Shown one piece after another: positions 42,998 to 51,539 of a DNA stretch of 64,000 nt; within the stretch, counting starts at the first letter, position 1, and every line of letters starts with the position of its first letter. Source of the stretch: Bermanella sp040371755. GTDB taxonomy: Bacteria > Pseudomonadota > Gammaproteobacteria > Pseudomonadales > Oceanobacteraceae. The stretch is from the NCBI RefSeq assembly GCF_040371755.1, contig NZ_BAABWE010000011.1, positions 62,001 to 126,000 on the forward strand, in the 5' to 3' direction. The notes beneath the pieces are model-generated. The model worked only from the letters and a program-made list of their open reading frames with translations. It searched no databases and was not told the DNA's origin. Position numbers and translations under genes: made by a program.

Positions 42998-43049
42998 TAT
43001 TTGCTGAACTCTCACGTATACTTATCCTTATGATTACTTGAGGTGCCAC

Positions 43050-43724
43050 ATGATTTGGATTGTGCTATTGGTCATATTAGTTGGCCTAATTTATTTACCC
43101 CAGTTTTGGGTGCAACGGATTCTCAACAAACACAGTGCCATTCGCTCGGATTTCCCCGGTACAGGTGGTGAGTTTGCCCGTCACTTAATCAAACAACAAG
43201 GGTTGGATGTTAAGTTAGAAACCACAGAGCATGGGGACCATTATGACCCCACTAGCAAAACCGTAAGGTTAAGCAGCGCAAACTTTAACGATAAATCTCT
43301 CACCGCAGTTGCAGTTGCCGCCCATGAGGTAGGCCACGCAATTCAGCATCAACAAGGGATGGCGCTGTTATTATTACGTGCGCCTCTGGCTAAGTTTGCG
43401 TTTTATGTGGAGAAATTAGCGCAAATAGCGTTGATCAGTACCCCTGTATTTTTAAGTTTTGTGCCAGCGGTTGGGCGAATATCCATTATCGTCGCGATTG
43501 TGGGAATGCTAGCCAGCACATTAGTGCACCTAGTGACACTACCTGTGGAGTTTAATGCCAGTTTTTCAAAAGCATTACCCATTTTGAAAAATGGCCAATA
43601 CCTGCAAACGAAAGATTATAAAAACGCCCGTAAGATATTGCTGGCCTGTGCGTTAACCTATGTATCCGCAGCATTGGCTAGCTTATTGAATATTTGGCGT
43701 TGGTTACGCTTTATTAGGCGCTGA
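43050..43724 (+). CDS. YugP-type zinc metallopeptidase, membrane
   Basis: 224 residues from the ATG at 43050 (GAGG seven bases upstream). Several membrane segments and the zinc motif AVAAHEVGHAIQHQQG. Family known as neutral zinc metallopeptidase YugP; substrates are unknown. The N-terminal WIVLLVILVGLIYLPQFW anchors the protein. Confidence 0.88.
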   Translation: MIWIVLLVILVGLIYLPQFWVQRILNKHSAIRSDFPGTGGEFARHLIKQQGLDVKLETTEHGDHYDPTSKTVRLSSANFNDKSLTAVAVAAHEVGHAIQHQQGMALLLLRAPLAKFAFYVEKLAQIALISTPVFLSFVPAVGRISIIVAIVGMLASTLVHLVTLPVEFNASFSKALPILKNGQYLQTKDYKNARKILLACALTYVSAALASLLNIWRWLRFIRR

Positions 43725-43725
43725 T

Positions 43726-44208
43726 TTACATCAGCGCGATCAAGTACACACTGGCCTGTAGTACCAACCAAGCTGCCACACCGGCCAGTACATCGTCAAT
43801 CATGATGCCAAAACCGCCACCCACTTTTTCGTCAAACCATTTGATGGGCCAAGGTTTTAAAATATCGAAAACCCTAAATAACACAAAACCCCATATCATC
43901 CATTCAATGCCTTGTGGGGCTAAAAATAGGGTAAGCCACATGCCCATCCATTCATCGATGACGATGCCGCCGTGATCATGCACCCCTAAATCTTTAGAAG
44001 TACGGTCACACACATAAGTACCCACCAACATAGTGATAGCAAGTACTAACAAATAAGCCCATACCGATAAATCCTGCATGGCAAACCAATAAATGGGCAA
44101 AGCTGCAATGGTGCCTGCGGTACCCGGAGCTTTTGGCGATAAGCCACTGCCTAAACCAAAGGCCAGCATATGTACGGGGTTTGCATAAGAGGGTTTTGGT
44201 AAATTCAT
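43726..44208 (-). CDS. pgpA: Phosphatidylglycerophosphatase A
   Basis: 161 residues from the ATG at 44208 (MNLPKPSYANPVHM); the frame is open to 44268 but homologues start here. Membrane enzyme that removes phosphate from phosphatidylglycerol phosphate. LGSGLSPKAPGTAGTIAALP, DRTSKDLGVHDHGGIVIDE and the final ILKPWPIKWFDEKVGGGFGI are diagnostic. It converges with the YugP-like gene at the stop codons (1 base apart). Confidence 0.93.
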   Translation of the reverse strand: MNLPKPSYANPVHMLAFGLGSGLSPKAPGTAGTIAALPIYWFAMQDLSVWAYLLVLAITMLVGTYVCDRTSKDLGVHDHGGIVIDEWMGMWLTLFLAPQGIEWMIWGFVLFRVFDILKPWPIKWFDEKVGGGFGIMIDDVLAGVAAWLVLQASVYLIALM

Positions 44209-44338
44209 AATAAACTCAATATAAAGATGCCCAAAGTATATCGAACGCTGGCGCATTTTGCGCGGCACATGTCTTAAAATGACATTGTGAGCCTGCCTTA
44301 TCTCTTTACACTGGGTACTGTTGATTCAGGATGTGATT

Positions 44339-45226
44339 ATGACATTTTCTATACAATATATTTTATTGGCCTTTGCCCCCCTATTTTTACTGTGTATTGC
44401 CCTAGAGTTTATGTATTTACGCAAACAAGCAAATATGGACAGTGCGCGCTACACATGGATAGACACCATCAGTAACGGCACATTGGCCCTGTTACATGAA
44501 GTCAGTGACGCTTTGTTTAACGCACTTTTTGTCATGGGCATTTATTACGCTTTATATGAGTATCGGATTTTCAATATTGAAAAGTCATGGTTAAGCTTTT
44601 TAGGCTTATTTTTAATGCAGGACTTTTGTTATTACTGGTTCCATCGCGCCCATCACCGTATTCGTTATATGTGGGCCAGCCATGTGGTGCATCACAGCTC
44701 CCAACACTTGAATCTCTCCACGGCGTTTCGCCAAAGCTTTACCTATCCGTTATCCGGAATGTGGTTATTCTGGGTGCCTATCGTATTAATGGGATTTGAA
44801 CCCGAGTTGGTTTTAGGCTCAGTGCTGTTAAGTTTGGCCTATCAGTTTTTTATTCACACCCAAACCATTAAAACCCTTGGGCCTTTAGAGTGGGTTCTTA
44901 ATACTCCTAGCCATCACCGCGTACACCACGCTCGTAACCCAGAGTACATAGATAAAAATTACGCTGGGGTGTTAATTATTTGGGATAAGTTGTTTGGCAC
45001 ATTTGTGAAAGAATGCGCTGACATTAAAATTGACTACGGCATCACTCGTCAGATTCATAGCCATAACCCTATTCGTCTCACCTTGCATGAGTGGAGCGAT
45101 ATGTTTAAAGATATATTCAGCGGCCATAAAACCTTGTGGCAGCGCATTGGCCACCTTTGGCGCCCACCAGAATGGCAACCCAATCCTACTAAGCAAACTG
45201 ACAAGCAACCCAGCACCCATTCTTAA
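44339..45226 (+). CDS. Sterol desaturase / fatty-acid hydroxylase family protein
   Basis: 295 residues from the ATG at 44339 with AGGA eight bases upstream (frame open from a TTG at 44321). Histidine boxes HRAHHRIRYMW, HVVHHSSQHLN and HHRVHHARNP in a multi-pass membrane protein. A second family member lies at 19539-20402, but the two are in different contexts. Substrate unknown; relatives modify acyl or sterol-like lipids. Confidence 0.85.
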   Translation: MTFSIQYILLAFAPLFLLCIALEFMYLRKQANMDSARYTWIDTISNGTLALLHEVSDALFNALFVMGIYYALYEYRIFNIEKSWLSFLGLFLMQDFCYYWFHRAHHRIRYMWASHVVHHSSQHLNLSTAFRQSFTYPLSGMWLFWVPIVLMGFEPELVLGSVLLSLAYQFFIHTQTIKTLGPLEWVLNTPSHHRVHHARNPEYIDKNYAGVLIIWDKLFGTFVKECADIKIDYGITRQIHSHNPIRLTLHEWSDMFKDIFSGHKTLWQRIGHLWRPPEWQPNPTKQTDKQPSTHS

Positions 45227-45290
45227 TTTTTAACCGATTATTTTGCCATAAACGCAGTTTTCACCTGCGGTTATGGCTATAATCCGCGCC

Positions 45291-46535
45291 ATGAAAACCC
45301 TACTTGTCATTGGCTATGTATGGCCAGAACCTAAATCATCCGCGGCCGGCAGCCGCATGTTGCAGTTAATTGAATGCTTTCAACAAGCAGGTTTTAAGGT
45401 CACCTATGCCTCACCTGCTGCCCCCAGTGAGCACGCCATTGATTACCAGCAGCATCAGATAAGCACCTGTACCATTGAGCTTAATAATGAAAGCTTCGAT
45501 GAATACATCAAGCAATTACAACCCAATGTGGTGATGTTTGACCGCTTTATGATGGAAGAGCAATTTGGCTGGCGAGTAGAGAAACATTGCCCACAGGCTA
45601 TTCGTATTTTAGACAGTGAAGACTTGCACTGCTTACGTTTTGCACGCCAAACCTTGGCAAAGCAACATCCTCAGCAAGTAATTAAACACGTCAGTGATCA
45701 GAATTTATTTACCGATCAAGCTAAGCGTGAAATTGCCGCCATTTATCGTTGCGACCTGACTCTTACTATTAGCCAGTACGAAATGCAGATATTGCAGCAG
45801 CGCTTTGGCGTACCCGCTAATATTTTGCTGTATATGCCGTTCATGTTAAAACAGATTAACGTCAACACCGATATTCCATTCCATGAACGTACGCACTTTG
45901 TCTCTATTGGTAATTTCCGTCACGAACCCAATTGGGATGCCGTACTGCAACTCAAACAAAGCATTTGGCCGTTAATTCGCAAACAATTACCACACGCTCA
46001 GCTTCATATATTTGGTGCGTACCCGCCGAAAAAAGCCACTCAACTGCATAACGAAAAACAAGGTTTTTTAGTTAAAGGTTGGTGCGAAGACGCGTTTAAA
46101 GAATTAAGTAAAGCCCGTGTATTACTGGCCCCATTGCGCTTTGGTGCAGGACTAAAAGGCAAATTACTGGATGCCGCTCAATGTGGCTTACCTGCGGTCA
46201 CCACCTCAATCGGAAGTGAAGGTTTATTCGATAACAATCAACCTTCCACCGCGTTAGTCAGTGACAACTTTGATCAATTTGCACAACTGGCCGTGGATTT
46301 ATACCGTCATGAAACCACATGGCAACAAGCGCAAAACGCCTGCCTAACATTTTTAACAGACGGATTTGCGTGGAAAACCTACAGTCAGGCAATGATAGAG
46401 TCTTTGCATCACCTTGCTAACAACCTAGAAACTCACAGGTTAAATAACTTCACCGGCAGTATGTTGCGCCACCATACTATGAAGTCGACTCAGTACATGG
46501 CACAGTGGATAGAAGCAAAAAATAAATTAAACTAG
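45291..46535 (+). CDS. Glycosyltransferase family 4-like protein
   Basis: 414 residues from the ATG at 45291 (MKTLLVIGYVWPEP); six upstream codons are open. Two-domain GT-B look: N-terminal donor/acceptor half with SSAAGSRMLQLIECFQQAG and C-terminal half with FVSIGNFRHEPNWDAV and LAPLRFGAGLKGKLLDAAQC, the nucleotide-sugar region, then TTSIGSEGL. Acceptor unknown. Not linked to an obvious polysaccharide cluster. Confidence 0.8.
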   Translation: MKTLLVIGYVWPEPKSSAAGSRMLQLIECFQQAGFKVTYASPAAPSEHAIDYQQHQISTCTIELNNESFDEYIKQLQPNVVMFDRFMMEEQFGWRVEKHCPQAIRILDSEDLHCLRFARQTLAKQHPQQVIKHVSDQNLFTDQAKREIAAIYRCDLTLTISQYEMQILQQRFGVPANILLYMPFMLKQINVNTDIPFHERTHFVSIGNFRHEPNWDAVLQLKQSIWPLIRKQLPHAQLHIFGAYPPKKATQLHNEKQGFLVKGWCEDAFKELSKARVLLAPLRFGAGLKGKLLDAAQCGLPAVTTSIGSEGLFDNNQPSTALVSDNFDQFAQLAVDLYRHETTWQQAQNACLTFLTDGFAWKTYSQAMIESLHHLANNLETHRLNNFTGSMLRHHTMKSTQYMAQWIEAKNKLN

Positions 46536-46716
46536 CGCGTTTTTCGGTTACTAAATCGCGTTTCATAAATTAAATGCTACCGGCTGTAAATTTACCCTTT
46601 ATTTCCCCACCCTAGCCCATGCTGGACTATAATCTTAATAAGCATGATATGAGTCGGTTTGGCATGATCTGCTACACCTTGTTGTACGTATCAATAGAAA
46701 AGCTAACGGAGGGCTC

Positions 46717-47541
46717 ATGCGCATTATCTTTCTATTGATCATTTGTCTGTCAATCACGAGCTGTACTTCGCAATTTGCTTATCGGCATTTAGATTGGATT
46801 ATTCTATGGTACAGCGATGACTACCTAGAGCTCACGAATCAGCAAGAATCTGTGCTTGCAAAACACGTTGAAGAGTCTTTGATTTGGCACAAATCCTCAG
46901 AGTTGCCCAAGTATCGACAGCACCTTATGGACATATCGCAAGATTTAACAGCGCTTCCGTTATCAGCCTATACTATTAATCAACATGCTCAACGCTTGCA
47001 TGGTTATTGGTTTTCCCTTCGTCAACACGTGAGTGATCAATATGCACCTCTAGTCGAGAACTTATCACCAGACCAAATCGAATATTTATTTATTAAGCTT
47101 GAACACAAAAACCAAAAGCGGCTTGACCATCTATTAGAAAACAATGCTCAAACGATACAACAAGAACGTTTAGAAAAATGGCAAGAGATACTAGAAGATT
47201 TTTTAGGGGAAATAACAACAGTTCAAATAACATTATTACAAGAATATTTAGAGCAAAAAACTGACACTACCGAATTACGCACTGAATATTTACGTGAATA
47301 CCAAAGCCAATTAAAGCAAACCATGTTAGTAGCAGACAATTCTACCGACCTAGCTAAACTTTTAAATAATCCAGAGTCATTTAAATCAGCCGATTACCGG
47401 CTACTAGAACAACAAAACCGAATTCTTACACATCAGTTTTTTAGTAATTTCAGCGTTCACTTAACACCGAAACAAATTGCTTTTTTACAGCAGAAAATCC
47501 GAGACTATATTTTATTTATTGATGAGGTATCTAAAACGTAA
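46717..47541 (+). CDS. DUF6279 family lipoprotein
   Basis: 274 residues. Lipobox LSITSC (cysteine at residue 16). Then YRHLDWIILWYSDDYLELT, the family entry motif, and a mostly helical remainder with LTPKQIAFLQQKIRDYI at the end. Outer-membrane-anchored protein of unknown function. GGAGG precedes the start. Confidence 0.85.
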   Translation: MRIIFLLIICLSITSCTSQFAYRHLDWIILWYSDDYLELTNQQESVLAKHVEESLIWHKSSELPKYRQHLMDISQDLTALPLSAYTINQHAQRLHGYWFSLRQHVSDQYAPLVENLSPDQIEYLFIKLEHKNQKRLDHLLENNAQTIQQERLEKWQEILEDFLGEITTVQITLLQEYLEQKTDTTELRTEYLREYQSQLKQTMLVADNSTDLAKLLNNPESFKSADYRLLEQQNRILTHQFFSNFSVHLTPKQIAFLQQKIRDYILFIDEVSKT

Positions 47542-47544
47542 TCA

Positions 47545-47576
47545 TAAAAAAGGCGGCTCAAATATGGCCGCCTTGT
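47545..47576 (-). terminator. Terminator between DUF6279 gene and ilvA
   Basis: Six-base GC stem GGCGGC (47552-47557) / GCCGCC (47567-47572). On the minus strand it is followed by six T (after AAGGCGGC...), making it a good ilvA terminator 8 bases past the stop; on the plus strand the T tract is weaker, so it may serve both genes. Confidence 0.8.
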
Positions 47577-47579
47577 CAT

Positions 47580-49091
47580 TTATTTTAAGAAAAGCTGATA
47601 CGCAGGGTTATCGCTTTCTTCCCAAAAAGGGTAAGCCACTTCATCCAAATACGATTGCAACTCTTTCTTTTCATGTTTAGGTACTTGCAAACCCACCAAT
47701 ACACGACCATTAGCCGCACCATGGTTGCGGTAATGAAACATAGAAATATTCCAACGCCTACCTAACTTTTTCAAGAATATTAACAATGCACCGGGGCGCT
47801 CTGGAAATTCAAAGCGATACAGAATTTCATCACTGACAGACTCTGGTGCATGGCCACCCACCATATGACGAATATGATATTTAGAAATTTCGTTTTCGCT
47901 TAAATCTACTACGGGATAATCTTTTTGTTTCAGTTCATCCAGTAAATCTTGCTTGCCGCCATCTGTCACTTTAACGCCAACATAAATTTGAGCGGCGTCA
48001 TCTCGGCCGTAGCGATAATTGAATTCAGTAATTGGGCGACGACCCAAAACATTACAAAATGTTTGGAAACTACCCGGTCTTTCAGGAATGGTCACCGCCA
48101 TTAACACTTCACGACCTTCACCCACTTCAGCCATTTCGCTCACATAACGCAAACGATCAAAGTTCATATTGGCACCGGATTCAATAGCAATCAGTGTTTT
48201 ACCTTCAATGCCAGTGCGCTCCACGTATTTTTTCAAACCTGCCACACCTAAAGCCCCTGCTGGTTCGGCCACACTGCGGGTATCATCAAAAATATCTTTT
48301 ATAGCAGCACACAGCTCATCTGGCGTCACTGTAATGCACTCGTCTATATGATCTTTACATACCTGCCAAGTGTGTTTGCCAATTTGCGCAACGGCCACAC
48401 CATCGGCAAAAATACCCACATGGGGCAGAGTCACACGACGGCCAGCTTTCATAGCAGCATGAAGGCACGCGCTTTCGGTACTTTCTACCGCTATCACTTT
48501 TATTTCTGGGCGTAGGTACTTTACATATGCCGCCACACCCGCAGCAATACCACCGCCGCCAACAGGCACAAAAATAGCGTGTATATCACCCGTACACTGA
48601 CGCAGCATCTCCATGGCAATGGTGCCTTGACCAGCGATGACATCTGGGTCGTCATATGGGTGAATGTAAGTCATGCCCTTTTCTTCTACCAATTTTTGGC
48701 TATGGGCGAAGGCTTCGTCAAAGGTATCGCCATGCAATACCGCTTTCGCACCGCGAGCCCGAACTGAAGCCACTTTGATTTCAGGGGTTGTACGTGGCAT
48801 GACGATAGTGGCTTTGATACCAAGCGTTTGCGCTGATAAGGCCACCCCTTGAGCATGATTACCCGCACTGGCGGTCACCACTCCTTTTGCTAATTCTTCA
48901 GGGGTTTTCTTAGAGATACAGTTATAGGCACCACGACACTTGAAGCTGTAAACCGGCTGTTCGTCTTCACGCTTAATCAGAATGGTGTTTTTTAGGCGAT
49001 CACTAAGAAACTGCGCCTCAGACATGGGGGTTTCCACCGCCACATCGTACACATTGGCTTCTAATATGCGTTTTATGTAGTTATCCGCCAT
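47580..49091 (-). CDS. ilvA: Threonine ammonia-lyase, biosynthetic
   Basis: 503 residues. PLP enzyme converting threonine to 2-oxobutanoate for isoleucine synthesis. The PLP lysine is in YSFKCRGAYN, VTASAGNHAQGVAL and PVGGGGIAAGV follow, and two ACT-like regulatory domains occupy the C-terminal third (ERPGSFQTFCNVLGRRPITE and ERPGALLIFLKKLGRR). Divergent from rpiA. Confidence 0.95.
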   Translation of the reverse strand: MADNYIKRILEANVYDVAVETPMSEAQFLSDRLKNTILIKREDEQPVYSFKCRGAYNCISKKTPEELAKGVVTASAGNHAQGVALSAQTLGIKATIVMPRTTPEIKVASVRARGAKAVLHGDTFDEAFAHSQKLVEEKGMTYIHPYDDPDVIAGQGTIAMEMLRQCTGDIHAIFVPVGGGGIAAGVAAYVKYLRPEIKVIAVESTESACLHAAMKAGRRVTLPHVGIFADGVAVAQIGKHTWQVCKDHIDECITVTPDELCAAIKDIFDDTRSVAEPAGALGVAGLKKYVERTGIEGKTLIAIESGANMNFDRLRYVSEMAEVGEGREVLMAVTIPERPGSFQTFCNVLGRRPITEFNYRYGRDDAAQIYVGVKVTDGGKQDLLDELKQKDYPVVDLSENEISKYHIRHMVGGHAPESVSDEILYRFEFPERPGALLIFLKKLGRRWNISMFHYRNHGAANGRVLVGLQVPKHEKKELQSYLDEVAYPFWEESDNPAYQLFLK

Positions 49092-49149
49092 TACAAATCC
49101 ACTTACCTATTTTAAAAAGTGCAATATTGTACCCATTTTGCCCTGTGCT

Positions 49150-49186
49150 TAGATATAATCACACCTAAATTTCGTGATTATATCTA
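49150..49186. promoter_or_regulatory. 13-bp palindrome with a -10 box in each arm, ilvA-rpiA region
   Basis: TAGATATAATCAC (49150-49162) and GTGATTATATCTA (49174-49186) are perfect inverted copies around 11 bases. Each arm holds TATAAT, one on each strand: 49154-49159 toward rpiA and 49182-49177 (minus) toward ilvA. The layout suggests overlapping divergent promoters or an operator covering both. -35 boxes are weak. Confidence 0.55.
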
Positions 49187-49195
49187 GGTAATGCC

Positions 49196-49873
49196 ATGAA
49201 CCAAGATCAACTTAAGCAGGCCGTAGGCCAAGCCGCAGCGGATTACATCCAACCTCACCTTGAAGAAGATAGCATCATAGGTGTGGGCACAGGCTCTACA
49301 GCCAACTGCTTTATTGATGCTCTGGCCAAGATTAAACACTTATTTGATGGTGCCGTGGCCAGCTCAGAAGCCACCGCGCAACGCCTTAAAGACCATGGCA
49401 TTCCAGTTTACGATTTAAACAGCGTTGGCTCGCTCGAATTTTACATTGACGGGGCCGATGAAATTAACGATCACCTGCAAGCCATTAAAGGGGGCGGTGC
49501 CGCCCTCACCCGTGAAAAAATTGTCGCCGCTTGCTCAAAAGAATTTGTATGTATAGCCGATGACAGCAAATTAGTGCCAATATTAGGCACCTTCCCACTG
49601 CCTGTTGAAGTGATTCCCATGGCACGCTCATATGTTGCCCGTGAATTAGTTGCCCTAGGTGGTGACCCGGTATACCGCCAAGGTGTCACCACAGATAACG
49701 GCAACGTGATTTTAGATGTGCACAACTTGAACATACAAAGTGCTACCGCGTTAGAAGAGCGCATTAATGCCATCGTAGGCGTAGTAACAAATGGTTTATT
49801 TGCCTGTCGCCCTGCAGATGTGTTTTTGATGGGCACGCAAGAAGGTGTGAAAACGTTGAAGGCGAAGGATTAA
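49196..49873 (+). CDS. rpiA: Ribose-5-phosphate isomerase A
   Basis: 225 residues. Interconverts ribose-5-phosphate and ribulose-5-phosphate in the pentose phosphate pathway. Motifs: GVGTGSTANCFIDAL, YIDGADEIN, KGGGAALTREKI and DDSKLV. Divergent from ilvA, 10 bases after the palindrome. Confidence 0.96.
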   Translation: MNQDQLKQAVGQAAADYIQPHLEEDSIIGVGTGSTANCFIDALAKIKHLFDGAVASSEATAQRLKDHGIPVYDLNSVGSLEFYIDGADEINDHLQAIKGGGAALTREKIVAACSKEFVCIADDSKLVPILGTFPLPVEVIPMARSYVARELVALGGDPVYRQGVTTDNGNVILDVHNLNIQSATALEERINAIVGVVTNGLFACRPADVFLMGTQEGVKTLKAKD

Positions 49874-49968
49874 TTGATCAAGCAAACACCCAAAGGGTAT
49901 CAATGTCTCTTTGGGTGCCATATCCGATAGGCTTCTAAAAAAAACTTTAAGTTTTTCAGTTTAAATTT

Positions 49969-50484
49969 TTAATAAATCAAATCATAAAACCAAGAAATAT
50001 CATTATAGAGTTCTTCTTGATCTTTAATCTCAATCTCATAGCGATTAAGCGGAAACTCATCAATCACATACTCCACTTCATGAGAGCACTTACACGCTAA
50101 AAAACTCCCCAGAATAGGACGATACTTTAGAATAAGTTTATTCTGATGTATTTCATAATCACCAAGCATCCAAATCGTACCACAATTTGGAGCTACTCCT
50201 GCTTTAATAACAATTTTATTATCTGTTCTTATTGCACTTAAAACCTGATCCTTTCGATATTTGTTTTCTTCGTCACAACTAGAAAAACTAAAATCTAAAT
50301 TCTCTTTAGGTTGATGCTTGAGAACTTCTTTAATAACGAGCGAACCACCTGCTAGGTGAAATGCAAAACCAAAAAGCAGAGAGAGAATCATCCCAATTAC
50401 AATGACTATTTTCTTAAACACCGTACCTACCACCTTGTCCCCTGCGTTCCATGCTTTGTATTGTGCCTCATCTAAAATAAACAA
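49969..50484 (-). CDS. Hypothetical membrane-anchored protein
   Basis: Up to 171 residues; the true start is uncertain because the frame begins only 23 bases from the divergent PaiB-like start. A GTG at 50421 with AGG five bases upstream, or the ATG at 50391, would also work. One membrane helix (IVIVIGMILSLLFGFAFHLAG), then an extracytoplasmic part with four cysteines (SSCDEENKY, PNCGTIW, LACKCSHEV). AT-rich. No family recognised. Confidence 0.45.
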   Translation of the reverse strand: MFILDEAQYKAWNAGDKVVGTVFKKIVIVIGMILSLLFGFAFHLAGGSLVIKEVLKHQPKENLDFSFSSCDEENKYRKDQVLSAIRTDNKIVIKAGVAPNCGTIWMLGDYEIHQNKLILKYRPILGSFLACKCSHEVEYVIDEFPLNRYEIEIKDQEELYNDISWFYDLIY

Positions 50485-50507
50485 TCGAATACAAGCAAGG
50501 ACGCCCC

Positions 50508-50927
50508 ATGTATATCCAAAAGCCCCTCGCCGAAACCAAGCCTGAAACCCTAAAAAAATTTATGCTAGATCATAGTTTTGCTGCATTAATTGTTACTGGC
50601 GAACAAGGCATGGAGGCAAACCATTTGCCATTTGAATGGGTGGATGACGGCAGCGAGCTGGGGTTATTACGTTGTCATGTGGCCATACGCAACCCAGCTT
50701 GGGAGATAGCCATGGGCAATCCAAATGCGTTAGTTATGTTTACTGGCCCTCACGGTTATGTCTCACCAGACTTACACCCTGCCAGTAAGACGCACGGCAA
50801 GGTGGCTCCCAGTTGGAATTATGCTGCGGTGCATGCCTATGGCGAGGTAAGCGTTCCTAGCAATAAAGAGTTGATTAGTATTGAGCAGTCCACCCTTTAT
50901 CTAACTTTAGAAGTATTCCCTGAGTAA
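50508..50927 (+). pseudogene. Truncated PaiB-like FMN-binding regulator
   Basis: 139 residues, against about 205 for PaiB-family proteins. The N-terminal two thirds are normal: YIQKPLAETKPETL, ANHLPFEWV, GLLRCHVAIRNPAW, MFTGPHGYVSPD and APSWNYAAVHAYGEV. After residue about 120 the similarity stops and an unrelated tail (IEQSTLYLTLEVFPE) ends at TAA, so the C-terminal part of the split-barrel is missing. An 11-base direct repeat (CAAGCAAGGAC) flanks it at 50492-50502 and 50960-50970. It is probably inactive, though a short product is made in principle. Confidence 0.7.
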
Positions 50928-50984
50928 TTGAATCACAGCTCGTTCTTGGCGGTTTAATGCAAGCAAGGACACGCTGTTAATTTA

Positions 50985-51030
50985 CAACAAAGGTGCTTAA
51001 ACCAGATAAATCACCTTTGTTGTTTATTTA
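50985..51030 (+). terminator. Hairpin terminator after the truncated PaiB-like gene
   Basis: Perfect 11-base arms CAACAAAGGTG (50985-50995) and CACCTTTGTTG (51012-51022) with a 16-base loop, followed by a T-rich stretch. About 57 bases after the stop codon. Confidence 0.65.
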
Positions 51031-51218
51031 GCAATAACACACAAACCCGAATAATAACTCGAAACGCCACCTCATCGAATTTACCACACCATTTCAGTGA
51101 TCATTAATTGATGCATATTGCATAAAAAAACCTTGTATTTTGAAAGTCAGAGCCTAAAATGCGATCAAATTAGTGACTCCTGAAGAGGATTTATGCAAGT
51201 TTAGCTCAGGCGTTTTCT

Positions 51219-51465
51219 CTATGTCAGAAAGCGCATAAGCATGTTAACAGCGCTGACAATTACCACAGCATCGAGAAAGATTAGCAGGTTGTACTTGCTC
51301 TTATTATTGTTCCCCCATAAGGCTGACTTATCAGGGATAACAACCCTTCTGTGTTTGTGTGAGCCATAAATTCACATCCGTTATTACAGCGCTTTCAAAA
51401 GCTTGGTTAAACCAGTCTATACTGTCAATGTCTAACGCTAAACCAGCATATCACTATAATTTACA
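51219..51465 (-). pseudogene. Possible decayed membrane-protein gene fragment
   Basis: The 612-base stretch 50928-51539 has no intact gene. On the minus strand two frames join near 51355: about 39 codons with ALDIDSIDWFNQAFESAV and TDVNLWLTQ, then about 45 codons with RRVVIPDKSALWGNN, KSKYNLLIFLDAVVIVSAV and NMLMRFLT ending at TAG (51219-51221). The second has a hydrophobic segment. One base would join them. No start or family recognised; it may be a remnant or chance. The rest of the gap holds the terminator at 50985 and the promoter region of the next gene. Confidence 0.35.
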
Positions 51466-51539
51466 ATATGTTTGCATCCTGCAAATTTAAGGTAATGGCT
51501 TTGAGCCTATAAGGTAACTAGCTTTTCCAACAGAGAGAC

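Noticed and set aside
49887..49917. Nine-base hairpin CACCCAAAG / CTTTGGGTG after rpiA
   Set aside because: A plausible stem, but no T-run follows, so I did not call a terminator.
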